DNA of 7,071 nt from Pseudomonadota bacterium (GCA_003242275.1 QGUX01000189.1:1-7071); one strand, 5' to 3'; counted from the stretch's first letter, positions 1 through 6,249 are shown. Numbers and translations: made by a program. The notes: generated by a model not told the origin, from the letters alone.

Positions 1-82
1 GCAGCCGCGCCAGCGGCTCATTGCCCGCCGTGTGGGGGCCGAACAGCGCGCGGTCGAGCAGTTGCCAGAATCTCTGCCACAT
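1..82 (-). CDS. N-terminal fragment of an unidentified protein (possibly YihY/BrkB-like)
   Basis: An ATG at 82 reading leftward opens a frame of 27 codons that reaches the window edge without a stop. It begins MWQRFWQLLDRALFGP. The start lies 18 nt after the purC stop on the same strand, so it is probably the next gene of a purC operon. No strong Shine-Dalgarno sequence is visible; upstream is CCCACGGGC. A short amphipathic lead-in ending in LFGP resembles the N-termini of some YihY/BrkB-family inner-membrane proteins, but 27 residues are too few to assign a family. The reading is inference from position and an open frame only. Confidence 0.45.
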   Translation of the reverse strand, partial: MWQRFWQLLDRALFGPHTAGNEPLARL

Positions 83-100
83 GCCCGTGGGCGCCGCGGG

Positions 101-1027
101 TCAGCCGGCGCGGGTTTCCGGCCCGGTGAGCCGGCGCAGCGCCTCCTCGTAGCGTGCGGCGGTCTGCCGGATGACCTCGGCGGGCAGGCGCGGGCCGGGC
201 GCCTTCTTGTCCCAGTCCAGCGTCTCCAGGTAGTCGCGCACGTACTGCTTGTCGAAGGAGGGCGGGCTGATGCCCTCGCGCCAGGTGTCCGCCGGCCAGA
301 AGCGGGAGGAGTCGGGCGTGAGGGCCTCGTCGATCAGCACCAGCTCGCCGTCGGGGGCCAGGCCGAACTCGAACTTGGTGTCGGCAATGATGATGCCCCG
401 CCGGGCCGCATGCTCCGAGGCGAAGCGGTACAGCGCGATCGACACGTCGCGCACCCGCGCCGCCAGCTCCGGGCCGATGCGGCGCGCGGCCTCCTCGAAG
501 CTGATGTTCTCGTCGTGGTCGCCCACGGCCGCCTTGGTGGCCGGCGTGAAGAGGGTCTCCGGCAGTTTCGAGGCCTGTTTCAGCCCCGGCGGAAGCGGGA
601 TGCCGCACACCTGTCCGGTGGCCTGGTAGTCCTTCCAGCCCGAGCCGATCAGGTAACCGCGTACCACGGCCTCGATGGGCAGGGCGTCGAGCCGCCGCGC
701 GATCACCGCCCGTCCCTCCACCTGCGCGCGCTCGGCCGGGTCCGGCAGCACGTCGGCCAGCGGCCGGTCGATCAGGTGGTTGGGGATGATGTGCCGCGTG
801 CGCCCGAACCAGAAGTTCGAGATGGCATTGAGGATGCGGCCCTTGCCCGGGATGGGATCGGGCAGGATCACGTCGAACGCGGACAGCCGGTCGGTGGCGA
901 CGATCAGCAGGGTCTCGTCGTCGATGGCATAGACGTCGCGCACCTTGCCACGGTGGATGCGCGCCAGGCTGGTGAGCCGCGACTCGTGGAGGGCGGCAGG
1001 GGAGCTCGTATTCAAGCTTGCTACCAT
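101..1027 (-). CDS. purC: Phosphoribosylaminoimidazole-succinocarboxamide synthase (SAICAR synthetase), PurC
   Basis: PurC is the cytosolic enzyme of de novo purine synthesis that joins CAIR and L-aspartate, using ATP, to form SAICAR. The 308-residue product is the long, yeast-ADE1-like form, not the ~237-residue E. coli form. Family motifs are intact and in order: HRGKVRD (25-31), DRLSAFDV (46-53), [11 protein letters not shown] (124-134), HDENISF (171-177), [11 protein letters not shown] (212-222), [14 protein letters not shown] (231-244) and [12 protein letters not shown] (257-268). The open frame continues upstream, but homology starts near residue 12 (ALHESRL), so ATG 1027 is the sensible start; TTG at 1015 (residue 5) is an alternative. 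Neither has a good Shine-Dalgarno sequence. The gene is divergent from djlA with only 6 bp between the start codons, and is followed by another minus-strand frame. Confidence 0.96.
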   Translation of the reverse strand: MVASLNTSSPAALHESRLTSLARIHRGKVRDVYAIDDETLLIVATDRLSAFDVILPDPIPGKGRILNAISNFWFGRTRHIIPNHLIDRPLADVLPDPAERAQVEGRAVIARRLDALPIEAVVRGYLIGSGWKDYQATGQVCGIPLPPGLKQASKLPETLFTPATKAAVGDHDENISFEEAARRIGPELAARVRDVSIALYRFASEHAARRGIIIADTKFEFGLAPDGELVLIDEALTPDSSRFWPADTWREGISPPSFDKQYVRDYLETLDWDKKAPGPRLPAEVIRQTAARYEEALRRLTGPETRAG

Positions 1028-1036
1028 AAACCAATG
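1020..1036. promoter_or_regulatory. Compact divergent purC/djlA start region with overlapping -10-like elements
   Basis: An AT-rich patch lies between the two divergent ATGs. On the plus strand TACCAT (1022-1027) matches four of six positions of a sigma-70 -10 and ends 6 nt before the djlA ATG. On the minus strand TATGGT (1028-1023) also matches four of six and would place a start of transcription near 1016-1015, at the alternative TTG codon of purC. No convincing -35 is visible for either direction. The assignment is inference; the true promoters may lie inside the opposing coding regions. Confidence 0.25.
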
Positions 1037-1777
1037 CAGTGGACGGGAAAACTGATCGGCGGTGCCCTCGGGATGGCCCTGGGGCCGGTCGGCGCGCTGC
1101 TGGGGGTGGCCATCGGCCACCAGTACGACCTGATCCAGGAACGTCGCGCCCGACCGGCCGGCGAGCAGTTCTTCCTCAGCACCTTCCGCCTGATGGGCCA
1201 CGTGGCCAAGGCCGACGGCCGCGTCAGCGAGCGGGAGATCGAGGCTGCCCGGCAGGTGATGCGCGACCTGAGGCTCGACCCGCAGCAGGTGCAGGCCGCC
1301 ATCGCCGAGTTCACGCGCGGCAAGCAGCCGGACTTCGACCTGGCGCAGGAAATGGCCGAACTCGCCACCGCCTGCCATTCGCGGCCGGAGATCCTGCGCG
1401 CCTTCATCGAGATCCAGCTGCGCTTCGCGATCGCCGGGGGCGTCGGCGCTGCGGCCCGCGAGCGGGTGGTGCGCGCGGCCGGCATGCTGGGCATCCCGCC
1501 GGAGCTGTTCGCACGCATCGAGGCGGCCATGCGCGGCGGGCGTTCCTCGGCAGGGCTCGCCGAGCGGGTGGCGGCCGCCTACCGCACGCTGGAGGTGGAT
1601 CCTTCGGTCAGCAACGAGGAGCTCACCCGCACGTACCGCCGGCTGATGAGCCGCCACCATCCGGACAAGCTCAAGGCCAACGGCCTGCCCGAGTCGATGA
1701 TGGAGCACGCCAAGCAGCGCACCCAGGCCATCCGCGAGGCCTACGAGCTGCTGCGCGAGCAGCGTGGCATGATGTGA
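1034..1777 (+). CDS. djlA: DjlA, membrane-anchored J-domain co-chaperone with TerB-like domain
   Basis: DjlA is an inner-membrane co-chaperone that stimulates DnaK through its cytosolic J domain. In E. coli it is linked to envelope stress and capsule (Rcs) signalling. The 247-residue product starts [10 protein letters not shown]. It has a glycine/alanine-rich transmembrane segment at about 7-28, then a TerB-like helical domain at about 45-165 ([13 protein letters not shown]). A short linker leads to a C-terminal J domain at about 178-247 with the catalytic HPD tripeptide at 209-211, followed by [18 protein letters not shown], closely resembling E. coli DjlA. It is shorter than the ~271-residue E. 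coli protein mainly because the linker before the J domain is reduced. The open frame extends far upstream, but that overlaps purC antisense. ATG 1034 matches the E. coli N-terminus (MQYWGKIIG). No Shine-Dalgarno sequence precedes it. It probably leads an operon with the ABC exporter genes. Confidence 0.93.
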   Translation: MQWTGKLIGGALGMALGPVGALLGVAIGHQYDLIQERRARPAGEQFFLSTFRLMGHVAKADGRVSEREIEAARQVMRDLRLDPQQVQAAIAEFTRGKQPDFDLAQEMAELATACHSRPEILRAFIEIQLRFAIAGGVGAAARERVVRAAGMLGIPPELFARIEAAMRGGRSSAGLAERVAAAYRTLEVDPSVSNEELTRTYRRLMSRHHPDKLKANGLPESMMEHAKQRTQAIREAYELLREQRGMM

Positions 1778-1788
1778 GTGGAGTCGTG

Positions 1789-2583
1789 ATGGACGGCATG
1801 ATCGAAGTCGACGGGCTGGTGCGCGCCTTCGGCACCTTCGAGGCCGTGCGCGGCATGAGCTTCACGGTGGGCCGCGGCGAGATATTCGCCTTCCTCGGGC
1901 CCAACGGCGCCGGCAAGACCACCACCATCAAGATGATGACCACGCTGCTCAAGCCCACCCGCGGCAGCATCCGCATCGACGGGCTGGACGTGGTCGCCCA
2001 CCCCCACCAGGCGCGCCGCCGCTTCGGCATCGTGTTCCAGGACCCCAGCCTCGACGGCGTGCTGACGGCCAGGGAGAACATGGAGCTGCATGCCGCGCTG
2101 TATTCCGTGCCGCGCCGGGAGCGGCGCGGGCGCATCGAGCGGCTGCTGCGGGAATTCGAGCTGTGGGACCGCCGCGACCAGCAGACGCAGGCCTTCTCCG
2201 GCGGCATGAAGCGCCGCCTGGAGATCGCCCGGGCATTCCTGCATTCCCCGCGCGTGCTGTTCCTCGACGAGCCCACGCTGGGACTCGACCCGCAGAGCCG
2301 CCACCAGCTCTGGAACCATGTGCGCAAGCTCAACGAGACGGAGGCGGTGACGGTGTTCCTGACCACGCATTACATGGACGAGGCCGAGCGCGTGGCCCAT
2401 CGCATCGCCGTCATCGACCACGGCCGCATTGCGGACCTGGGCACGGCGGCGGAGCTGAAGGCCCGCACCGGCACCGACTCGCTGGAGGGGGCCTTCCTCG
2501 CCCTCACCGGCACGGCCCTGCGCGACGAGACGGCAGGCAACCTCGAGCGGATGCGGCAGCTCGTGAAAGGATGGCGGCGATGA
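1789..2583 (+). CDS. ABC-2 type exporter, ATP-binding subunit (DrrA-like)
   Basis: This is the cytosolic ATPase that powers the permease encoded immediately downstream. The 264-residue product has all ABC motifs: Walker [10 protein letters not shown] (37-45), Q-loop Q84 in FQDPSLDG, signature FSGGM (136-140) followed by KRRLEIARA, Walker B VLFLDE (156-161), D-loop GLD (165-167) and H-loop H194. The sequence style is that of the DrrA/NodI group of drug, lipid or polysaccharide exporters. Substrate cannot be inferred. ATG 1789 is chosen because GGAG (1780-1783) lies 5 nt upstream; GTG 1786 and ATG 1798 are in-frame alternatives. It begins 11 nt after the djlA stop and its own stop overlaps the permease start (ATGA), indicating co-transcription and translational coupling. 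Confidence 0.92.
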   Translation: MDGMIEVDGLVRAFGTFEAVRGMSFTVGRGEIFAFLGPNGAGKTTTIKMMTTLLKPTRGSIRIDGLDVVAHPHQARRRFGIVFQDPSLDGVLTARENMELHAALYSVPRRERRGRIERLLREFELWDRRDQQTQAFSGGMKRRLEIARAFLHSPRVLFLDEPTLGLDPQSRHQLWNHVRKLNETEAVTVFLTTHYMDEAERVAHRIAVIDHGRIADLGTAAELKARTGTDSLEGAFLALTGTALRDETAGNLERMRQLVKGWRR

Positions 2584-3326
2584 ATGCGGTGTTCGTGCTC
2601 TGGTTGCGGAGCCTGAAGCATTTCGTTCGCTCGAAGGCGCAGATGTTCTCCTCGGTGGGCCAGCCGATGCTCTACCTGCTGGCCCTGGGTTTCGGCCTGG
2701 GGCCGGTGTTCCAGCGCGCGGGCGCGGGCAACTACATCCAGTTCGTCGCGCCGGGCGTGGTCACCATGACGGTGCTGTTTTCCGCGATGTTTTCCGGCAT
2801 CGGCCTGATCTGGGACCGCCAGTTCGGGGTGCTGAAGGAAACCCTGGTGGCGCCCGTGCCGCGGGTGGCGGTGATGGCCGGGCGCACCCTGGGCGGGGCG
2901 ACCGTGGCGCTGCTGCAGGGGCTCCTGGTGCTGGCGCTGTGCGCGGTGGTGGGTTTCCGCCCGGCGGGCGTGGCGGCGCTGGCCGGGGCGCTGCTGTTCA
3001 TGGCGCTGATCGCGCTGGTGTTCTGCGCCCTGGGCACGGCTCTGGGCAGCCGGCTGGACAACTTCCAGGCCTTTCCCGCGGTGACCAACTTCCTGATGAT
3101 GCCCATGTTCTTCCTCTCCGGCGCGCTGTTCCCGCTGGACGGCCTGCCCCGGGCCATGAAGGTCGTCACCGCCGTGAACCCGCTCAGCTATGGCGTGGAC
3201 GGAGTCCGCGGCGCGCTGACCGGCGCATGGCACTTCGCCCCCGCCACCGACCTGGTGGTGCTGGTGGCGACGGGCGTGGCGTTCGTGGCGCTGGGGGCGT
3301 GGTCCTTCTCGCGCATCCAGCTGTGA
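2580..3326 (+). CDS. ABC-2 type exporter, permease subunit (DrrB/NodJ-like)
   Basis: This is the inner-membrane half of the exporter energised by the preceding ATPase. The 248-residue product has about six hydrophobic segments (roughly 23-41, 56-77, 98-125, 131-156, 166-190 and 222-240). It shows the ABC-2 pattern: an N-terminal amphipathic stretch (LRSLKHFVRSKAQ), the loop DRQFGVLKETLVAPVPR (79-95), then FFLSGALFPLDGLP (177-190) and NPLSYGVDGVRG (200-211). ATG 2580 overlaps the upstream TGA and has AAAGG nine nt before it, so it is preferred over ATG 2571, which abuts AAAGG with no spacing. Length is typical of DrrB-like permeases. The family includes drug, lipid and polysaccharide exporters and nothing nearby names the cargo. 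Confidence 0.91.
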   Translation: MNAVFVLWLRSLKHFVRSKAQMFSSVGQPMLYLLALGFGLGPVFQRAGAGNYIQFVAPGVVTMTVLFSAMFSGIGLIWDRQFGVLKETLVAPVPRVAVMAGRTLGGATVALLQGLLVLALCAVVGFRPAGVAALAGALLFMALIALVFCALGTALGSRLDNFQAFPAVTNFLMMPMFFLSGALFPLDGLPRAMKVVTAVNPLSYGVDGVRGALTGAWHFAPATDLVVLVATGVAFVALGAWSFSRIQL

Positions 3327-3336
3327 GTCCCTGCGG

Positions 3337-3357
3337 CCGGGCGCGTAGAATGCCCGG
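3337..3357 (+). promoter_or_regulatory. Putative rpe -10 element in the loop of a GC hairpin
   Basis: TAGAAT at 3346-3351 matches five of six bases of the sigma-70 -10 and ends 9 nt before the rpe ATG, so a transcript would have almost no leader. The -35 candidate GTGAGT (3323-3328, 17-nt spacer) is weak. The -10 lies in the 9-nt loop of an inverted repeat, CCGGGC (3337-3342) and GCCCGG (3352-3357). The hairpin lacks a T tract, so it is not a convincing terminator for the upstream permease. The promoter call is inference. Confidence 0.35.
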
Positions 3358-3360
3358 GCC

Positions 3361-4044
3361 ATGAACCCGCCCTGGATCGCCCCTTCCATCCTGTCGGCCG
3401 ACTTCGCCCGCCTCGGCGAAGAGGTGGATGCCGTGCTCGCCGCCGGCGCCGACGTGGTGCACTTCGACGTGATGGACAACCACTACGTGCCCAACCTCAC
3501 CGTGGGGCCGCTGGTGTGCGAGGCGCTGCGCAAGCACGGCGTCACCGCGCCCATCGACGTGCACCTGATGGTCAAGCCCGTGGACCGCATCATCCCGGAC
3601 TTCGCGAAGGCCGGCGCCTCCATCATCAGCTTCCATCCCGAGGCCAGCGAGCACATCGACCGCACCATCGCGCTGATCAAGGAGAACGGCTGCAAGGCCG
3701 GCCTGGTGTTCAACCCGGCGACGCCGCTGAACTGGCTGGACCACACGCTGGAGAACCTCGACCTCGTGCTGGTCATGTCGGTGAATCCCGGCTTCGGCGG
3801 CCAGAAGTTCATTCCCGGCGCGCTGGCCAAGCTCAGGGAGGTGCGCCGGCGCATCGATGCCTGCGGGCGCGACGTGCGGCTGGAGATCGACGGCGGCGTC
3901 AAGGTCGACAACATCGGCCTGATCGCCAGGGCCGGCGCCGACACCTTCGTGGCCGGTTCGGCGATCTTCGGCGAAAAGGACTACCGCGCCGTGATCGGGG
4001 CCATGCGCCGGAACATCGAACAGGCGCGCACCATCGCCGTCTGA
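3361..4044 (+). CDS. rpe: Ribulose-phosphate 3-epimerase
   Basis: Rpe interconverts D-ribulose 5-phosphate and D-xylulose 5-phosphate in the pentose phosphate pathway (and the Calvin cycle in autotrophs), as a cytosolic metal-dependent TIM-barrel enzyme. The 227-residue product is full length for the family. Visible active-site features are SILSADF (9-15), the metal ligands H34 and D36 in [13 protein letters not shown]68 in [17 protein letters not shown] (139-150), D177 in EIDGGV (acid/base and metal) and the phosphate-binding end VAGSAIF (197-203). ATG 3361 is the natural start by homology. There is no Shine-Dalgarno sequence (CCCGGGCC precedes the ATG). It lies 34 nt after the ABC permease, so read-through from that operon is possible alongside its own promoter. 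It ends at a strong hairpin terminator. Confidence 0.96.
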   Translation: MNPPWIAPSILSADFARLGEEVDAVLAAGADVVHFDVMDNHYVPNLTVGPLVCEALRKHGVTAPIDVHLMVKPVDRIIPDFAKAGASIISFHPEASEHIDRTIALIKENGCKAGLVFNPATPLNWLDHTLENLDLVLVMSVNPGFGGQKFIPGALAKLREVRRRIDACGRDVRLEIDGGVKVDNIGLIARAGADTFVAGSAIFGEKDYRAVIGAMRRNIEQARTIAV

Positions 4045-4057
4045 GCCCCCGGAACGG

Positions 4058-4082
4058 AAAACCCGGCGCGTAGCCGGGTTTT
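4058..4082. terminator. Bidirectional intrinsic terminator between rpe and crp
   Basis: A perfect 10-bp stem pairs AAAACCCGGC (4058-4067) with GCCGGGTTTT (4073-4082) around the 5-nt loop GCGTA. It lies 13 nt after the rpe stop and 22 nt after the crp stop on the opposite strand. The A run on one side and T run on the other let it end transcription from both convergent genes. The T tract is short (four Ts), so efficiency is inferred. Confidence 0.85.
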
Positions 4083-4104
4083 GCCGGGTCAATGCGCGGG
4101 ACGC

Positions 4105-4902
4105 CTATTCCTCGTCGTCCCAGTCGTCGTCATCCTCGTCCGTCCCGGGCCGGCCCACCATGGCCTTCACCGTGCCGGTGGCGCCGGTCGGCTGGGCCGG
4201 CACGATCACCGGGCGGGTCTTCATCTTCGGCCGGGCATTGAACACCACGATGGTCTTGCCGGTGGCGCGCAGCAGGCCTTGGTCTTCCAGCACCTTCAGC
4301 ACCCTGCCGGCCATCTCGCGCGAACAGCCCACCAGGCGCGAAAGCTCCTGGCGCGAGACCTTGATCTGCATGCCCTCCGGATGCGTCATCGCGTCGGGCT
4401 CGTTGCACAGGTCCATGATGGCGTGCGCCACGCGGCCGGTGACGTCGACGAAGGCCAGGTCGCCCAGCTTGCGGTTGGTGCGGTCCAGGCGCGTGGCCAG
4501 CTGCGTGGCCAGCTCGAACACCAGGCCCGGCGATTCGGCGGCGATCTGGCGGAAGCGCGGGTAGGTCATCTCGGCCAGCTCGCACTGGTTGCGCGTGCGC
4601 ACCCAGGCGCTGCGCGTGGGCTGGTCGTGGAACAGTCCCATCTCGCCGAAGAACTGGCCCTTGTTCAGGTAGGCCAGCACCATCTCGTTGCCTTCCTCGT
4701 CCTCGATCATCACCTCGACCGAGCCGCTGATGATGTAGTAGAGGACGTCGGGCAGGTCGCCCGCATGGATGATCACGGTCTTGCTGGGCACCGTGCGGAT
4801 GCGGCAGTAGCTCAGGAACCGGTTGATCGCGGGGATGTCGCTGAGCGGCTTGATGTCGTCCATTGTTGTCGTTCTCGACGTAATGCCCGGAGATTGGGAC
4901 AT
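4105..4902 (-). CDS. crp: cAMP receptor protein (Crp/Vfr family) with acidic C-terminal tail
   Basis: This is a global transcription regulator that binds cAMP and DNA as a dimer. Of 265 residues, about 20-145 form the cyclic-nucleotide domain, including FGEMGL (85-90) with E87, and R97/S98, which correspond to E. coli Crp E72, R82 and S83. T142 matches T127, but the S128 position is N143. The C-helix leads into LAFVDVTGRVAH. The winged helix (about 178-224) carries the recognition helix VGCSREMAGRVLK, keeping the R, E and R used to read TGTGA. The core is closer to Crp/Vfr than to Xanthomonas Clp. After GKTIVVFNAR the protein continues for 41 residues, ending DEDDDDWDDEE; E. coli Crp stops at the equivalent of R224. 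Start ATG 4902 has AGGGAG only 2 nt upstream; ATG 4863 (residue 14) is an alternative. It lies 96 nt after coq7 with its own operator. Confidence 0.92.
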   Translation of the reverse strand: MSQSPGITSRTTTMDDIKPLSDIPAINRFLSYCRIRTVPSKTVIIHAGDLPDVLYYIISGSVEVMIEDEEGNEMVLAYLNKGQFFGEMGLFHDQPTRSAWVRTRNQCELAEMTYPRFRQIAAESPGLVFELATQLATRLDRTNRKLGDLAFVDVTGRVAHAIMDLCNEPDAMTHPEGMQIKVSRQELSRLVGCSREMAGRVLKVLEDQGLLRATGKTIVVFNARPKMKTRPVIVPAQPTGATGTVKAMVGRPGTDEDDDDWDDEE

Positions 4903-4923
4903 GGCTCCCTGTTTACCGGCTCC

Positions 4924-4953
4924 TTTGTATTACATAACGAGGCGCCTGGGCAA
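4924..4953 (-). promoter_or_regulatory. Candidate crp promoter
   Basis: Reading leftward, TTGCCC (4953-4948) is followed after 18 nt by TACAAA (4929-4924), giving a predicted start near 4917 and a leader of about 15 nt to ATG 4902. The AT-rich block around it (TTATGTAATACAAA) holds overlapping alternatives such as TAATAC. The call rests on consensus matching by eye. Confidence 0.35.
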
Positions 4954-4963
4954 CCGCGCAGGG

Positions 4964-4979
4964 TGTGACCGCGGTCGCA
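4964..4979. promoter_or_regulatory. Near-consensus CRP/Vfr operator upstream of crp
   Basis: TGTGACCGCGGTCGCA reads TGTGA-N6-TCGCA, one base off the symmetrical E. coli CRP consensus TGTGA-N6-TCACA. The two 8-nt halves are inverted copies with one mismatch. It sits 11-26 nt upstream of the candidate crp -35 in the only noncoding gap on that side of crp, with its centre about 69 nt before ATG 4902. The product has the residues known to read TGTGA, so autoregulation is the obvious inference. Whether it activates or represses depends on the true transcription start. An RNA hairpin at the end of coq7 mRNA is the alternative, but there is no T tract. Confidence 0.6.
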
Positions 4980-4998
4980 GATACCGCGGCCGGATCGA

Positions 4999-5634
4999 TC
5001 AGATCCAGCGCGCGGTGGTGGTCATGACGCGCGAGGCCAGGTGCATGGCGAGGCGGACGGGCGCGGGCAGGTCCACCCCGCCGGCGCGGGGCGCCATCTC
5101 CCCGTGGGTCATCTCGTCGGCCCGCATCTGCTCCAGGATGGCGCGGCTGCGCGCGTCCTCCCCCGGCAGCTGCGCCAGATGCGAGTCCAGGTGCCGTTCC
5201 ACCTGCCGCTCGGTCTCGGTGACGAAGCCCAGGCTGACCCGGTCGGAGGCCAGCCCGGCCACCATGCCGATGGCGAAGGAGCCCGCGTACCAGAAGGGGT
5301 GCAGCAGGCTGCGGCGATCGGACAGTTCGGCCAGCCGCTGCTCGCACCAGGCCAGGTGGTCGGTTTCCTCCCGGGCGGCCTTTTCCAGCAGCGCGCGGGT
5401 TTGCGGGTCGCGGGCCACCAGCGCCTGGCCGTGGTAGAGCCCCTGCGCGGCCACCTCGCCGGCGTGGTTGACGCGCATCAGGCCGGCCACGCGACGGCGC
5501 TCGGCCTCGGGCAGGGCGTCGGTGGCAGGCGTGCCCGGCGTGGGCCGCTCGGCCCGGGACGGCCCGAACAGTGCCCGCAGGGCCCGGTCCGCGCTCACAA
5601 GTAATTGATCCGGAAGGCTTCTTTCAGCTCGCAT
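4999..5634 (-). CDS. coq7: 3-demethoxyubiquinol 3-hydroxylase, Coq7-type diiron enzyme
   Basis: Coq7 performs the O2-dependent C6 (C5) ring hydroxylation, the penultimate step of ubiquinone synthesis, as a peripheral inner-membrane diiron protein. It replaces the flavoenzyme UbiF used by E. coli. The 211-residue product matches the ~215-residue Pseudomonas form from end to end. Diiron ligands are visible: E60 in NHAGE, E90 and H93 in EETDHLAW, E142 in TETERQ, and E174 and H177 in DEMTH. Other landmarks are GLYHGQAL (65-72), SDRVSLGFV (130-138) and the C-terminal [11 protein letters not shown] 5634 is chosen because homology begins at SLPDQLL; an upstream ATG at 5679 would add 15 unrelated residues and cover the promoter. 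No Shine-Dalgarno sequence is present. It is followed by crp on the same strand and is divergent from rplM. Confidence 0.95.
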   Translation of the reverse strand: MRAERSLPDQLLVSADRALRALFGPSRAERPTPGTPATDALPEAERRRVAGLMRVNHAGEVAAQGLYHGQALVARDPQTRALLEKAAREETDHLAWCEQRLAELSDRRSLLHPFWYAGSFAIGMVAGLASDRVSLGFVTETERQVERHLDSHLAQLPGEDARSRAILEQMRADEMTHGEMAPRAGGVDLPAPVRLAMHLASRVMTTTARWI

Positions 5635-5643
5635 GCAGGCTAC

Positions 5644-5672
5644 TATATATGTGCCGCCGGCGCAGGTGTCCT
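5644..5672 (-). promoter_or_regulatory. Predicted coq7 promoter giving a leaderless or near-leaderless mRNA
   Basis: On the minus strand AGGACA (5672-5667) is followed by a 17-nt spacer and TATATA (5649-5644); TATAGT (5647-5642) is an overlapping alternative. A start 6-8 nt downstream falls at about 5638-5634, at or within 4 nt of the coq7 ATG. No ribosome binding site fits in between (GTAGCCTGC precedes the ATG). It is the most AT-rich spot in this GC-rich region. The prediction is by consensus only. Confidence 0.5.
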
Positions 5673-5686
5673 GCGGCAAGGGACGC

Positions 5687-5716
5687 TTGGAATGCGGCCC
5701 CCGCTTCGATTACACT
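5687..5716 (+). promoter_or_regulatory. Predicted rplM-rpsI promoter
   Basis: TTGGAA (5687-5692) and TACACT (5711-5716) are separated by 18 nt and resemble sigma-70 -35 and -10 elements. Transcription would start near 5723. The discriminator CTGCGGC after the -10 is GC-rich, as in stringently controlled ribosomal promoters, so ppGpp/DksA repression is a reasonable inference. It lies back to back with the coq7 promoter; the two -35 elements are 14 bp apart. Confidence 0.6.
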
Positions 5717-5719
5717 CTG

Positions 5720-5787
5720 CGGCCTTTTTTACGGCACCCCCGTTCCGCAAGGCGGCCGGCGGGGCCCTTGAGCACCGGTAGATCAAG
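5720..5787 (+). promoter_or_regulatory. Structured 5' leader of rplM
   Basis: The roughly 65-nt leader can fold as an inner hairpin, ACGG (5731-5734) with CCGT (5740-5743), inside CCTT (5723-5726) paired with AAGG (5749-5752). A further CGG/CCG pairing (5720-5722 with 5756-5758) is possible if transcription starts far enough upstream. The sequence before the rplM ATG (ACCGGTAGATCAAG) has only a weak Shine-Dalgarno. In E. coli L13 represses its own mRNA, so a role for this structure is plausible but unproven. Confidence 0.35.
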
Positions 5788-6216
5788 ATGAGCACCACAT
5801 TCGTCAAACCCGCCGAAGTCCGCGCGGACTGGTACGTCATCAACGCCGAGGGCAAGACCCTGGGGCGCCTGGCCACCCAGCTCGCCCACCGGCTGAAGGG
5901 CAAGCACAAGCCCGACTACAGCCCCCACGTGGACATGGGCGACAACCTGATCGTGCTGAACGCGGGCAAGATCCGCGTCACCGGCGCCAAGCTCACCGAC
6001 AAGCTCTACCACCGGCACACCGGCTACCAGGGCAACCTGAAGACCACGTCGCTGGGCAAGCTGCTGAAGGAGCATCCCGAGCGCGCGCTGCAGTACGCCG
6101 TGAAGGGCATGCTGCCGAAGAACACCCTGGGCCGGAAGATGTTCCGCAAGCTGCACGTGTTCGCCGGCAACGAGCATCCGCACAAGGCCCAGCAGCCCAG
6201 GCCGCTGGAACTGTAA
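5788..6216 (+). CDS. rplM: 50S ribosomal protein L13
   Basis: L13 is an early-assembling protein of the large ribosomal subunit that binds 23S rRNA. The 142-residue product is exactly the usual bacterial length (E. coli 142). It shows the family landmarks [16 protein letters not shown] (15-30), [20 protein letters not shown] (47-66), [14 protein letters not shown] (72-85) and the signature region [19 protein letters not shown] (104-122) ending [14 protein letters not shown] 5788 is fixed by length and homology, with only a weak Shine-Dalgarno before it. It is the first gene of the conserved rplM-rpsI pair; the rpsI start is 33 nt after its stop. Confidence 0.98.
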   Translation: MSTTFVKPAEVRADWYVINAEGKTLGRLATQLAHRLKGKHKPDYSPHVDMGDNLIVLNAGKIRVTGAKLTDKLYHRHTGYQGNLKTTSLGKLLKEHPERALQYAVKGMLPKNTLGRKMFRKLHVFAGNEHPHKAQQPRPLEL

Positions 6217-6249
6217 TCCGCCACCGTTTCCAACCACAGACACCGACAG

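Noticed and set aside
1741..2421. A long minus-strand open frame antisense to the ABC ATPase gene.
   Set aside because: High GC produces long antisense frames. The plus-strand frame has complete ABC motifs, and the antisense product is low-complexity and rich in H, R, A and G.
2370..3479. A 369-codon minus-strand open frame spanning the permease and the start of rpe.
   Set aside because: It is a GC-driven shadow with a Q/H/R-rich product and no domain, overlapping two convincing plus-strand genes.
3341..4073. The octamer GCGCGTAG occurs in the hairpin before rpe (3341-3348) and in the terminator hairpin after rpe (4066-4073).
   Set aside because: An 8-nt match in GC-rich hairpins is probably chance. 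The longer flanks differ and there is no sign of a mobile repeat.
4081..4968. A 295-codon plus-strand open frame over crp.
   Set aside because: It is antisense to a clear Crp homologue, with compositionally biased translation and no recognisable motif.
5635..5679. A 15-codon N-terminal extension of coq7 from ATG 5679.
   Set aside because: The added residues have no counterpart in the family and they overlap the best promoter match.
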